Shown here piece by piece: positions 56,121-64,000 of a DNA stretch of 64,000 bases. Origin of the DNA: Mycobacterium gordonae. GTDB lineage: Bacteria; Actinomycetota; Actinomycetes; Mycobacteriales; Mycobacteriaceae. The notes below the pieces were generated by a model. The model saw nothing but the letters and a program-made list of their open reading frames with translations, searched no databases and had not been told where the DNA came from. The stretch is taken from positions 46,721 through 110,720 of the forward strand of contig NZ_LKTM01000024.1 in assembly GCF_001417955.2 (NCBI RefSeq), given 5' to 3'. How positions within the stretch are numbered: the first letter of the stretch is position 1; each line of letters opens with the position of its first letter. Made by a program: the position numbers and the translations under genes.

Positions 56121-56920
56121 CGGTCGCACTCCTCTGCCTTTGACCCGGTCCACCGGGGCGGACGGCGCTGCACGAACGCCTCGACTCCCTCGCGTGCGTC
56201 CGGGCTGCCCATCACCCGGTGATGCAGCTGCGTCTCCAGGTCGGCGACCTGGCGAGGTGTGTAGCCCTTGCTCATCGTGTCCCAGAGCAGTCGCTTGCTC
56301 AGCGCCGCAGACATGGGTGCCACGTTGACGGCGATGTCACGCGCGATCGTCATCGCGTGCTCCAGCACCTGCGCCCCGGGCAACGCACGGGAGGCGACGC
56401 CGAGAGCAACCGCCTCGTGCCCGTCGAAGGTGCGGCCGGTCAGCAACAGCTCCGCCGCGACGGCATCACCCACCAGGTGCGGCAGCGTCCAGTGCGACAT
56501 GCAGTCACCGATGACGCCCCGACGCACTTGGGCCACAGCATATTTGGCATCCTGCGCCATGATCCGGAGGTCGGCCTGCAGCGCGATGGTCAGCCCGATC
56601 CCGATCGCATGCCCGTTGACCGCCGCGATCACCGGGGTGCGCAGTTCGAATGCCGCGGGATCGGTCGGCGACGCGGTGAACCCATCCCCCGATGGCGAAT
56701 CGAAAGGGCTTGCCGCCGCAGCGAAGTCGGCCCCCGCGCAGAACGCGTCCCCGGCGCCGGTGAGCACGATCGCCCGCACCCCGTCGTCGGCGTCACAGTC
56801 CCGGTAAGCCTGGTTGAGCAGGGCGCCCATCTGCGCGGTGTAGGCGTTGCGCCGTTCCGGCCGGTTGAGGGTGAGCAGCGCGACCCCATCGGCGACTGCG
56901 ACGGTGAGATCGACTCCCAT
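56117..56920 (-). CDS. Enoyl-CoA hydratase/isomerase
   Basis: A 267-residue crotonase-family protein: LLTLNRPERRNAYTAQM, AIVLTGAGDAFCAGADF (first oxyanion and CoA region), TPVIAAVNGHAIGIGLTIALQADLRIMAQDA and the C-terminal ASRALPGAQVLEHAMTIAR. Of the two catalytic glutamates of classic hydratases, the second position reads RRGVIGD rather than the usual E-x-G-L, so the reaction could differ. It is the first gene of the minus-strand operon. ATG 56920 matches the family length. Confidence 0.88.
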   Translation of the reverse strand: MGVDLTVAVADGVALLTLNRPERRNAYTAQMGALLNQAYRDCDADDGVRAIVLTGAGDAFCAGADFAAAASPFDSPSGDGFTASPTDPAAFELRTPVIAAVNGHAIGIGLTIALQADLRIMAQDAKYAVAQVRRGVIGDCMSHWTLPHLVGDAVAAELLLTGRTFDGHEAVALGVASRALPGAQVLEHAMTIARDIAVNVAPMSAALSKRLLWDTMSKGYTPRQVADLETQLHHRVMGSPDAREGVEAFVQRRPPRWTGSKAEECDR

Positions 56921-56993
56921 CCCAGCGAACTTACCGGGTTGATCACGGTCCATTTGACAGGCACTATCGTGGGCGCATGAGAGAGCAGCCGCA

Positions 56994-58385
56994 ATGACTG
57001 TCCACAGTTTGGACACCGACTACCTCGTCATCGGTGCGGGCGCCATGGGGATGGCGTTCACCGACACAGTCATCACCGAATCCGACGCGCGGGTCGTCAT
57101 CGTCGACCGGGCCCATCAACCGGGTGGACACTGGACCACGGCCTACCCTTTTGTGCGACTGCACCAGCCGTCCGCCTACTACGGCGTCAACTCAAGGATT
57201 TTGGGCAACAACACCATCGACTCGGTGGGCTGGAATCAGGGGCTCAACGAACTGGCCCCCGTCGGCGAAGTCTGCGCCTATTTCGACGCAGTCATGCAGC
57301 AGCAGTTCCTGCCCACGGGCCGCGTCGAATACTTTCCGATGTCGGAGTATCTGGGCGACGGCCGTTTCCGCACCCTGGCCGGCGCCGAATACGCCGTCAA
57401 CGTGCAGCGCCGCATCGTCGACGCCAGCTATCTGCGTGCCATCGTGCCGTCCATGCGCCCCGCCCCCTACGCCGTGGCCCCGGGCGTCGACTGCATTCCC
57501 CCGAACGACCTGCCCAAGTACGGCGCGCGGGAGCGCTACGTGGTGGTCGGCGCGGGCAAGACGGGCATGGACGTGTGCCTGTGGTTGCTGCGACACGGCG
57601 TGGACGCCGGCCGACTGACCTGGATCAAACCGCGAGATTCGTGGTTGATGGACCGGGCGACGCTGCAGCCGGGACCGTCTTTCATCAAGCGGTTCCGGGA
57701 CAACTACGGCGCGACTCTGGAGGCGATCGAAGCAGCCACATCGATCGAGGACCTCTTCGATCGGTTGGAGGCGGCCGGCACGCTGCTTCGCCTGGACCCC
57801 TCGGTCCGCCCGCGCATGTATCGCTGCGCGACGGTGTCAGAGCAGGAGTTCGAGCAGCTGCGCCGCATCGACGATGTGGTCAGGATGGGTCACGTCCAGC
57901 GCATCGAGCCCACCGCCATCGTGCTGGACGAGGGATCCATCACCTCCTCGCCGTCGGCCCTCTACATCGACTGCACGGCGGACGGCGCCCCGGAGCGACC
58001 CGCGGTGCCCGTCTTCGACGGCGACCGGATGACCCTGCAGGCGGTGCGGGGCTGTCAGCAGGTGTTCAGCGCCGCGTTCATTGCGCACGTCGAGTTCGCC
58101 TACGCCGGTGACGCGCTGAAAAACGAACTCTGCCCACCGATTCCGCACCCCGACCGCGATGTCGACTGGCTGCGCCTGACTCATTCCGATCTCCGCAATT
58201 TCGCTCGCTGGCTCGACGACCCGGAGCTGACCGACTGGCTCAGTTCGGCGCGATTGAATCTGCTCGCCGAGTTGCTGCCGCCGTTGTCGCACAAACCACG
58301 GTTGCGTGACCGGGTGGTGTCGATGTTTCAGAAAAAGCTGGACACGGCCAGCGAGCAGCTGGAAAAGCTGCTCAGTGACGCCTGA
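56994..58385 (+). CDS. FAD/NAD(P)-binding flavoprotein (monooxygenase-like)
   Basis: A 463-residue flavoprotein with an N-terminal FAD motif YLVIGAGAMGMAF, PGGHWTTAYPFVRLHQPSAYYGVNS, and a second Rossmann motif YVVVGAGKTGMDVCLWLL near 183. This is the layout of FMO-like or hydroxylating flavoproteins. The clear FxGxxxHxxxY-type BVMO fingerprint is not seen. It is 12 nt upstream of an acyl-thioesterase and divergent from the enoyl-CoA hydratase (73 nt). Confidence 0.85.
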   Translation: MTVHSLDTDYLVIGAGAMGMAFTDTVITESDARVVIVDRAHQPGGHWTTAYPFVRLHQPSAYYGVNSRILGNNTIDSVGWNQGLNELAPVGEVCAYFDAVMQQQFLPTGRVEYFPMSEYLGDGRFRTLAGAEYAVNVQRRIVDASYLRAIVPSMRPAPYAVAPGVDCIPPNDLPKYGARERYVVVGAGKTGMDVCLWLLRHGVDAGRLTWIKPRDSWLMDRATLQPGPSFIKRFRDNYGATLEAIEAATSIEDLFDRLEAAGTLLRLDPSVRPRMYRCATVSEQEFEQLRRIDDVVRMGHVQRIEPTAIVLDEGSITSSPSALYIDCTADGAPERPAVPVFDGDRMTLQAVRGCQQVFSAAFIAHVEFAYAGDALKNELCPPIPHPDRDVDWLRLTHSDLRNFARWLDDPELTDWLSSARLNLLAELLPPLSHKPRLRDRVVSMFQKKLDTASEQLEKLLSDA

Positions 58386-58397
58386 GAAGGAGAACCC

Positions 58398-59153
58398 GTG
58401 CCCCACAACCCCGAGGCCGATGCGCCGCTGGTGGCAGTCCCCGACGAGGGTTACGTCTTCCAAACCGGTTGGCGACTGGCCACATCGGACATCGACGAGC
58501 ACCGCCGGCTGCGGCTGGACGGTGTCGCCCGCTACATCCAGGAGGCGGGCGCCCTCCATCTGGCCGATGCCGGGCTGGCCGAGGTCCATCCGCACTGGAT
58601 CGTGTTGCGCACGGTGATCGATGTTCTGGAACCTATCGAAATCCCGAGCGAGATCACCCTGCGCCGCTGGTGCGCGGGACTGTCCAGCCGATGGTGTGAC
58701 ATGCGGGTGCAACTCGAGGGTGACCAGGGCGGGCGCATCGAGACACAAGGTTTCTGGATCTGCATGAACAAGGACACGTTGACACCGTCGCGGCTCACCG
58801 ATGACTGCATCGAACGCTTCGGCAGCACCACCGACAACCATCGGCTCAAGTGGCGCCCGTGGATCGCCGAACACGTACAGGCCGGTGCCGATACTCCATT
58901 TCCGCTGCGCCGCACCGATATCGACCTTTTCGAGCACGTCAATAACACCATCTACTGGCATGGCGTACACGAGGTACTCACCGAGTTCCCCGAGCTGGAG
59001 AACAACCCGTACCGCGCGGTGCTGGAGTACCGCAGTCCGATCAAATACGGCGAGGCGCTGACCATCCGTTCCGAACGCAGCGGTGACGCCGTGCGCATGG
59101 ATTTCACCGTCGGTGAGGATGTACGCGCAGCGGCTCTGGTCCGCAAGATCTAG
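58398..59153 (+). CDS. Acyl-ACP/acyl-CoA thioesterase (FatA-like)
   Basis: A 251-residue two-domain hot-dog thioesterase: [31 protein letters not shown] opens it, and a second hot-dog has [23 protein letters not shown], the active-site DxNxHxNN pattern of the family. It hydrolyses acyl thioesters. GTG 58398 has a GAAGGAGAA site before it. It forms an operon with the flavoprotein gene, suggesting joint fatty-acyl modification. It overlaps the end of the convergent aldo/keto reductase by 4 nt. Confidence 0.85.
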   Translation: MPHNPEADAPLVAVPDEGYVFQTGWRLATSDIDEHRRLRLDGVARYIQEAGALHLADAGLAEVHPHWIVLRTVIDVLEPIEIPSEITLRRWCAGLSSRWCDMRVQLEGDQGGRIETQGFWICMNKDTLTPSRLTDDCIERFGSTTDNHRLKWRPWIAEHVQAGADTPFPLRRTDIDLFEHVNNTIYWHGVHEVLTEFPELENNPYRAVLEYRSPIKYGEALTIRSERSGDAVRMDFTVGEDVRAAALVRKI

Positions 59154-60124
59154 TCGCGGTCAATCCATTGCAGCTGCGCCGCGCTGTGGTGCTCCCCCGC
59201 CGCGGGCGTGAGAGCGTCGAGCCTGGCCAGGTGTTCCGTGGACAACTGCACAGCGTCGGCCCCGACATTCTCCTCAAGGCGCGCAACGCGTTTGGTTCCC
59301 GGGATGGGCACGATGTCGGGTCCCTTGGCCAGCAGCCAGGCCAACGCGACCTGCGCCGGCGTGGCCCCGACGTCGCCGGCGATGCTCCGCAACTCGTCGG
59401 CGCTGCGCAGGTTGTGGTCGAAGTTGTCCGCGGTGAAGCGGGGATTCGTCTTGCGGAAGTCGGTGTCGGGTATCCCTTCGGCCGAACGGATTGCCCCTGT
59501 GAGGAAACCACGTCCCAGCGGGGAATAGGCCACGAAGCCGATGCCCAGTTCGCGCAGTGCCGGGAGTACCGCATCTTCGGGATCGCGTGTCCATAGCGAA
59601 TATTCAGACTGCACGGCGGTGATCGGGTGTACGGCGTGGGCACGCCGGATGGTCCGCACACCTACCTCGGAGAGCCCGATATGCCGGATCTTGCCGGCTT
59701 GCACCAACTCTGAGAGAGCCCCCACCGTGTCTTCGATGGGGGTGTCGCGGTCCAGGCGGTGCTGATAGTAGAGGTCGATGTGGTCGGTCTGCAGGCGCTG
59801 CAGTGAACCATCAACGGCGATGCGGATATTGGCGGGACTGCTGTCGAGGCCGTTGCGGCCGGTGTGCGAGATCATGCCGAACTTGCTCGCCAGCACCACC
59901 GCGTCCCGGCGGCCCTGCAACGCCCGTGCGAGCAGTTCTTCGTTGGCATAGGGGCCGTACACCTCGGCGGTGTCGATCAAAGTCACACCGAGGTCCAGGG
60001 CGCGGTGCACGGTGCGGATCGACTCGGCTTCGTCGCTACCGGCCCCGGCGTACGCCACGGACATCCCCATGGCGCCCAGCCCCAGCCGTCCGACCGTCAA
60101 ATCTGCAAGGCGCGCGGGTCTCAT
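59150..60124 (-). CDS. Aldo/keto reductase (YajO/AKR11-like)
   Basis: A 324-residue reductase of the general-purpose AKR group. The tetrad is visible in [16 protein letters not shown] (Asp and Tyr), VLASKFGM (Lys) and DLYYQHRLD (His). [15 protein letters not shown] and IPIPGTKR-like [14 protein letters not shown] are also typical. ATG 60124 starts the fold; the frame is open to 60244. The gene is divergent from the acyltransferase gene by 30 nt. Substrate unknown. Confidence 0.9.
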   Translation of the reverse strand: MRPARLADLTVGRLGLGAMGMSVAYAGAGSDEAESIRTVHRALDLGVTLIDTAEVYGPYANEELLARALQGRRDAVVLASKFGMISHTGRNGLDSSPANIRIAVDGSLQRLQTDHIDLYYQHRLDRDTPIEDTVGALSELVQAGKIRHIGLSEVGVRTIRRAHAVHPITAVQSEYSLWTRDPEDAVLPALRELGIGFVAYSPLGRGFLTGAIRSAEGIPDTDFRKTNPRFTADNFDHNLRSADELRSIAGDVGATPAQVALAWLLAKGPDIVPIPGTKRVARLEENVGADAVQLSTEHLARLDALTPAAGEHHSAAQLQWIDRD

Positions 60125-60154
60125 GCGCTCATTGTGCCGGGTAACCTCGCGCTG

Positions 60155-61456
60155 ATGGACCATCGGGATGCCACTCGACCCGCCCGCAATGTCGCGGTCG
60201 ACTTCCTGCGGGCATCCGGGGTCATCCTGATCGTGCTGGGGCACTGGCTGGCGTCATCGGTGACCTACCACGACGGACGGTTCGGCCGCCAGAACCCGCT
60301 CGTCGATCAGCCCTGGACGCAATGGTTGACGTGGGGTTTCCAGGCCGTCCCGACCTTCTTCATGGTGGCCGGCTACGCCACAGCGGTGTCCTGGGCGCAC
60401 CGGCGCGGCGACGAGGGCTTCTCGCGCCAGAACTGGCTGCGGCACCGGTTGGCGCGAGTTCTGGGCCCGACGGCGGTCTACGTCGGCGTGATTCTGACCG
60501 TGGTGGCCGTGCTTCGGATGACCGGCCAGGCCGGCTCGGTGGTGCAGTACGCGGGCTGGGCCGTGGCGATGCAGTTGTGGTTCCTGGCGGTGTACGTGGT
60601 GGTGGTTTCTTCGACACCCATTGCGCTTGCCGCCCAACGGCGTTGGGGCCTGTGGGCAGCGGTGGCGCTGGCCGCTGCGGCCGTCTTGGTCGACGTCGCC
60701 ACGATGGCGTACCACGTTCCCCACATCGGGCTGCTGAACTACCTGTTCTGCTGGGGCGCGTTTTATCAACTTGGAATCGCCTGGCAGGCCGGTCAGTTGG
60801 CGGGCCTGCGGCCGGTATTGCTGGCCGCCGGTTCGGGCACGGTGCTGGCGCTGCTGGTGTGGCGGGGGCATTACCCGGTCAGCATGATCGGCGTGCCCGG
60901 CCAGCAGGTGCAGAACACGACGCCACCGACCGTGGCGTTGCTCGCGTTCGGTTGCACGCAGATTGGCATTGGCACTGCGCTGGTTCCTGCCCTCAACCGG
61001 GCACTGCGCCCCTCGCGAGCGCGGCGGGTGGTGTCTGTCGTCAACAACAACGTGATGGCGCTGTACCTGTGGCACATGGTGCCTGTCGTGCTGGTGGCCG
61101 TCGTCGGTTATCCGGCGGGACTGTTTCCGCAGCCGGCCGAGGGAACGGCGGACTGGTGGCTGTTCCGGCTGGAGTGGATAGCCATCCTGATCGTCGTGAC
61201 CGGTGCCGAAATCACGGTGTTGTTCTGGGGGCGAAGATTTTTCGCCGCAGCCCTGCCCACGCTGAACGTGCCTATCCCGGAACGCTGGGCCGAACCCGTG
61301 CTGCTGGTCGGAGCGACGATGACCACATATGCCCTGGCGTGCTTCGCGGCGGACGGTTTCGCTCCCGACGGACGCTTTCCCTGGCTGCGCGCGCTGGTGT
61401 TCGGCGTCGGAGCGGCCCTGGTCGCCGTTAGGGCCAGAAGACCACTACATCAGTGA
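60155..61456 (+). CDS. Acyltransferase-3 family membrane protein
   Basis: A 433-residue protein with about ten membrane helices. The N-terminal [20 protein letters not shown] has the conserved His region of acyltransferase-3 proteins, with further motifs at [18 protein letters not shown] and [16 protein letters not shown]. The family transfers acyl groups to sugars or lipids on the outer side of the membrane. Its substrate is unknown. It ends 66 nt before the universal stress protein start. Confidence 0.87.
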   Translation: MDHRDATRPARNVAVDFLRASGVILIVLGHWLASSVTYHDGRFGRQNPLVDQPWTQWLTWGFQAVPTFFMVAGYATAVSWAHRRGDEGFSRQNWLRHRLARVLGPTAVYVGVILTVVAVLRMTGQAGSVVQYAGWAVAMQLWFLAVYVVVVSSTPIALAAQRRWGLWAAVALAAAAVLVDVATMAYHVPHIGLLNYLFCWGAFYQLGIAWQAGQLAGLRPVLLAAGSGTVLALLVWRGHYPVSMIGVPGQQVQNTTPPTVALLAFGCTQIGIGTALVPALNRALRPSRARRVVSVVNNNVMALYLWHMVPVVLVAVVGYPAGLFPQPAEGTADWWLFRLEWIAILIVVTGAEITVLFWGRRFFAAALPTLNVPIPERWAEPVLLVGATMTTYALACFAADGFAPDGRFPWLRALVFGVGAALVAVRARRPLHQ

Positions 61457-61466
61457 CCAATGGCCC
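61453..61466. promoter_or_regulatory. Possible DosR box upstream of the universal stress gene
   Basis: On the minus strand this reads GGGCCATTGGTCAC, matching the DosR core GGGACTTTAGTCCC at 10 of 14 positions. It lies 57-70 nt before the universal stress protein start and overlaps the acyltransferase stop. Confidence 0.35.
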
Positions 61467-61522
61467 ATCCGCGGACGTCATCGGATACCTACCCTCCGAG
61501 GCGAAGCGGAAGGAGCGGTGGC

Positions 61523-62281
61523 ATGGCGGACCGCAGTACGCATCTCGGGATCGTCGTGGGTGTCGACGGCTCGCGCGGCTCCACCATCGCCGTTGAGTGG
61601 GCCGCCCACGATGCGGCACTGCGGGAGGTGCCGCTCACCCTGGTTCACGCCGCCCGGACCCGCAGCCAACGCCAGCGCGGGCAGGAGGTGCTCGACCAGG
61701 CGCGTCAAACCGTCGGCACCGGGATTCGGATTCGATGCGAAATGCCCTGCGCTACACCCGTATTTGCGTTGGCCGACCTGTCGGAGCACGCCGATCTGGT
61801 AGTGGTCGGCTGCCCTGGCAGCGGCGCAACGCCCGAATATCAGTTGTGTTCGGTCAGCTCGACGCTGGTCCATCATGCGCATTGCCCGGTCGTCGTCATC
61901 CACGATGACGTCCAACTCAGCCCGGAAAGTCTCGCCGCGCCGGTGCTGGTGGGCGTCGACGGATCGCCCGAGGCCGAGTTGGCGATGGAGATCGCGGTCT
62001 TCGAAGCGTCATCGCGCGGAGTGGGACTGATAGCCGTGCGTGCCTGTCAAGACCCTGATGGGCTCGACGAGACTCTGGCCGCGATTGCCGGTTGGACCGA
62101 CCGGCATCCGGATATCACGGTGGAGCAGGTGCCCGCGCTGGCCGATCCGGCGCCGGAGATGGTGGAGCACGCCACGAAAGCTCAGCTTGTGGTGGTGAGC
62201 AGCCAGATCACCTCCGGATTCGCGGTGACCGGCGTGCCGATCATCGTCGTCAGGACGTCGCCGGCCAGAGCGCGCACCTGA
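61523..62281 (+). CDS. Tandem universal stress protein
   Basis: A 252-residue protein of two USP domains. The first opens VVGVDGSRGSTIAVEWAAHDAAL and has VVVGCPGSGATPEYQLCSVSSTLVHHAHCPVVV (the ATP-binding GxxGS-like loop ending in the typical strand). The second opens VLVGVDGSPEAELAMEIAVFEA but ends without a full ATP loop. Many mycobacterial USPs belong to the DosR regulon. ATG 61523 follows a strong GGAAGGAG. Confidence 0.9.
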   Translation: MADRSTHLGIVVGVDGSRGSTIAVEWAAHDAALREVPLTLVHAARTRSQRQRGQEVLDQARQTVGTGIRIRCEMPCATPVFALADLSEHADLVVVGCPGSGATPEYQLCSVSSTLVHHAHCPVVVIHDDVQLSPESLAAPVLVGVDGSPEAELAMEIAVFEASSRGVGLIAVRACQDPDGLDETLAAIAGWTDRHPDITVEQVPALADPAPEMVEHATKAQLVVVSSQITSGFAVTGVPIIVVRTSPARART

Positions 62282-62400
62282 TCGACGATTCTCGCTGAAA
62301 TCGGCCTGGAATCGGCAGCGTGGTTGCCAATCCAGTGGCTATCTCCCACTTCGTTAACGCAACATTTGAATTTATTTACTAATGCTTCCCGGACCTGTCC

Positions 62401-62742
62401 TCAGCACCCGATAAACGACGCGGTTCGGCAATCGGGAAAGTCGTTGGGCGGTGGGTCGTTCCCTTCGTAAACATAGCTGGGAGTACCGTATTTCATCTGC
62501 ACGTTGCCCTGCCCGCGACCAACGGCGTACCAGGTGTGGCAGACATTCATATCCCACTCGACCATGTTCCACGGCCCCGTCGGCCACTCCATCGACTGCC
62601 CTGGGCACCAACGATGTGGGCCATATGTCGAGGAGGGGTCGGCCTGAGCCGTACCTGCGCCCATTGCGAGACCACCTACCGCGACCCCGAACGACAGCAG
62701 CGCTCCGGCGACAGCTCTTTTCAGTGTGTGACAATGCGTCAT
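62401..62742 (-). CDS. Small secreted Cys-containing protein
   Basis: A 113-residue exported protein with a signal peptide (MTHCHTLKRAVAGALLSFGV, cleavage near AQA/DPSS). The mature part has four cysteines in CPGQSMEWPTGPWNMVEWDMNVCHTW and at the C-terminus (DCRTASFIGC). This pattern recurs in several mycobacterial secreted hypotheticals. ATG 62742 with AAGGAG six bases upstream is preferred to the upstream in-frame starts. Confidence 0.78.
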   Translation of the reverse strand: MTHCHTLKRAVAGALLSFGVAVGGLAMGAGTAQADPSSTYGPHRWCPGQSMEWPTGPWNMVEWDMNVCHTWYAVGRGQGNVQMKYGTPSYVYEGNDPPPNDFPDCRTASFIGC

Positions 62743-62748
62743 TGACAC

Positions 62749-63075
62749 TCCTTTCGTTGCTGTCGACCACTTTGCCTCCGGTATCTTGCGAAATTCTTGC
62801 GTTGACCGAATACCGGTGTCAATGGGTAATCTTTGTAGGGTTCCTGAGCATGCTGCTTTAAGTCATAATTGGCGTTTTCCAGAAATTGCCGAATGGCCGC
62901 TCGCGGTCTCGCGGGCCAATCCGGGAATCGTGGCTAATCTGCGGCAAAATCCGGCAGCGCACGCTAACAGACGGCGTGCGCCTCCTCGGCGGAAAGCCCG
63001 CACAGTCGAAGTGTTGGCGCCAAGCCCCGGGCCGGTCGTGGTGGCGAGGCATCGTCGGCCACAGCCCGGCGAAGC
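62749..63075. other. Intergenic region
   Basis: About 330 nt between the secreted-protein start and the end of the hydrolase gene. It should hold the promoter of the secreted protein. I see no convincing gene, terminator hairpin or RNA. Confidence 0.4.
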
Positions 63076-63894
63076 TCAATCTCGCAGAAATTCCAGCACG
63101 TCAGCGTTGATCGTGTCGGCGTGCGTGGTGATCATTCCGTGCGGAAAATCCGGGTAGGTCTTCAGAGTCCCGTTGCGCAACAGGTCGGCCGACAGTGGGC
63201 CGGCAGCCTGATAAGGCACGATCTGGTCGTCTTTGCTGTGCATCACCAAGACCGGCACCGCAATCTTCTTGAGGTCCTCGGTGAAATCCGTCTGGGAGAA
63301 GGCGACGATCCCGTCATAGTGCGCCTTGGCGCCACCCATCATCCCCTGGCGCCACCAGTTGGCGATGCTCGCTTCGGATGACGGGACGCCCGGCCGGTTG
63401 AAACCGTAGAAAGGGCCCGAGGGCAATGCCCGGTAGAACTCGGATCGATTGGCCGCCAACTGTGCCTGCAGGTCGTCGAACACCTCCTTGGGCAAGCCAA
63501 GAGGATTGGCGTCGGTCCGGACCATCAGCGGCGGGACCGCGCTTATCAGGACCGCTTTGGCCGCACGACTTTCACCGTGCCGGGCCAGGTAGCGCACCAC
63601 CTCGCCACCCCCGGTCGAGTGTCCGAGATGCACGGCGTCCCGCAGGTCGAGGTGATTGACCACCGCGGCGAGGTCGTCGGCGTAGTGGTCCATGTCGTGC
63701 CCGTCGGCCACTTGGGCTGACCGACCGTGCCCACGCCGATCGTGGGCGATCACCCGGTAGCCGTGCCCGAGGAAGAACAGCAGCTGGGCATCCCAGTCGT
63801 CGGACGACAGCGGCCAGCCGTGGCTGAACACCAGCGGCTGACCCGACCCCCAGTCTTTGAAGAAGATCTCGACGCCATCGCGAGTGGTGATCAT
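63076..63894 (-). CDS. Alpha/beta hydrolase, non-haem haloperoxidase/arylesterase type
   Basis: A 272-residue hydrolase of the cofactor-free chloroperoxidase/arylesterase group: [51 protein letters not shown], the nucleophile elbow GHSTGGGE, then [16 protein letters not shown] and [11 protein letters not shown], which provide the Asp and His. It should hydrolyse esters and may catalyse perhydrolysis. ATG 63894 matches the family N-terminus; the frame is open to an ATG at 63951. Confidence 0.92.
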   Translation of the reverse strand: MITTRDGVEIFFKDWGSGQPLVFSHGWPLSSDDWDAQLLFFLGHGYRVIAHDRRGHGRSAQVADGHDMDHYADDLAAVVNHLDLRDAVHLGHSTGGGEVVRYLARHGESRAAKAVLISAVPPLMVRTDANPLGLPKEVFDDLQAQLAANRSEFYRALPSGPFYGFNRPGVPSSEASIANWWRQGMMGGAKAHYDGIVAFSQTDFTEDLKKIAVPVLVMHSKDDQIVPYQAAGPLSADLLRNGTLKTYPDFPHGMITTHADTINADVLEFLRD

Positions 63895-64000
63895 CGGCAC
63901 GCCCGGACTATGCCACGGGTCAGCGGAACTTGTCAAGGCGGATGAGTCCATCGGGTGTTAAGCGGCGGTCGTGTCGGCCTCCTGGGCTGGTGGGTTGATC

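Noticed and set aside
1..64000. CRISPR arrays, prophage or insertion sequences
   Set aside because: No short regular spaced repeats, transposase, integrase or phage structural genes were seen; the only repeats are inside PE/PPE genes and at promoters.

Overview
The window is about 64 kb of high-GC DNA from a mycobacterium. The evidence is PE and PPE genes (a PPE with pentapeptide repeats of the MPTR type, a PE_PGRS with an aspartic protease domain, and two further PE genes), an MmpS/MmpL pair, F420-type PPOX enzymes, and close relatives of the M. tuberculosis dormancy proteins Hrp1 and HspX. PPE-MPTR and PE_PGRS families are mainly expanded in slow growers, so a slow-growing non-tuberculous mycobacterium is the best guess. 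Species cannot be told from the window. I saw no rRNA, tRNA, CRISPR array, prophage or intact insertion sequence.

Layout. 0-9.3 kb: a signalling protein (SRPBCC + zinc ribbon + class III cyclase) behind a strong inverted repeat, a small secreted repeat protein, a PPOX enzyme, the large helicase HrpA, glucose-6-phosphate dehydrogenase and an aldo/keto reductase. 9.4-13.5 kb: a methyltransferase, a CitE-like lyase and the PPE gene, in which two 144-residue repeats are virtually identical. 13.7-17.5 kb: a DUF167 protein, a membrane diguanylate cyclase, a cNMP-binding protein with a ribbon-helix-helix-like tail, and divergent from it a fused amino-sugar kinase/MurNAc-6-P etherase. 17.5-22 kb: small secreted and lipoprotein genes, a methyltransferase, a HugZ-like protein, a zeta-type toxin-antitoxin pair with repeats in its promoter, and a YrhK-like membrane protein. 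22-24.9 kb: three exported proteins (CBM2, NlpC/P60-like, L,D-transpeptidase).

24.9-33.3 kb: a coiled-coil protein, a PE protein fused to a lipocalin domain, a bestrophin-like channel, DUF2804, small membrane proteins, a PE with an aromatic-rich membrane tail, and a MarR regulator divergent from an epimerase; then a gene-poor 700-bp stretch carrying two copies of one 13-bp palindrome. 33.3-37.3 kb: an NTF2-like protein, a tightly coupled pair of a nucleosidase-like enzyme and an unknown protein, then hrp1 and hspX, each preceded by a DosR-type box. 37.3-42.3 kb: thioesterase, CobW GTPase and transhydrogenase pntA-pntB. 42.5-49.7 kb: PE_PGRS protease, AAA ATPase, and a TetR-MmpS-MmpL unit with TGCA-rich operator candidates.

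49.7-56.9 kb is a nearly gapless minus-strand run (enoyl-CoA hydratase, hydrolase, MDR reductase, TPR protein, HchA, cupin, DUF1801, hot-dog protein) with several 4-bp stop/start overlaps. The rest holds a flavoprotein-thioesterase pair, an aldo/keto reductase, an acyltransferase, a universal stress protein with a possible DosR box, a small secreted protein and a haloperoxidase-like hydrolase.

The candidates for something undescribed are the PE-lipocalin fusion (25823-26653), the nucleosidase-like two-gene cassette (34282-36048), and the cNMP/ribbon-helix-helix protein facing the kinase-etherase fusion (14927-17451).
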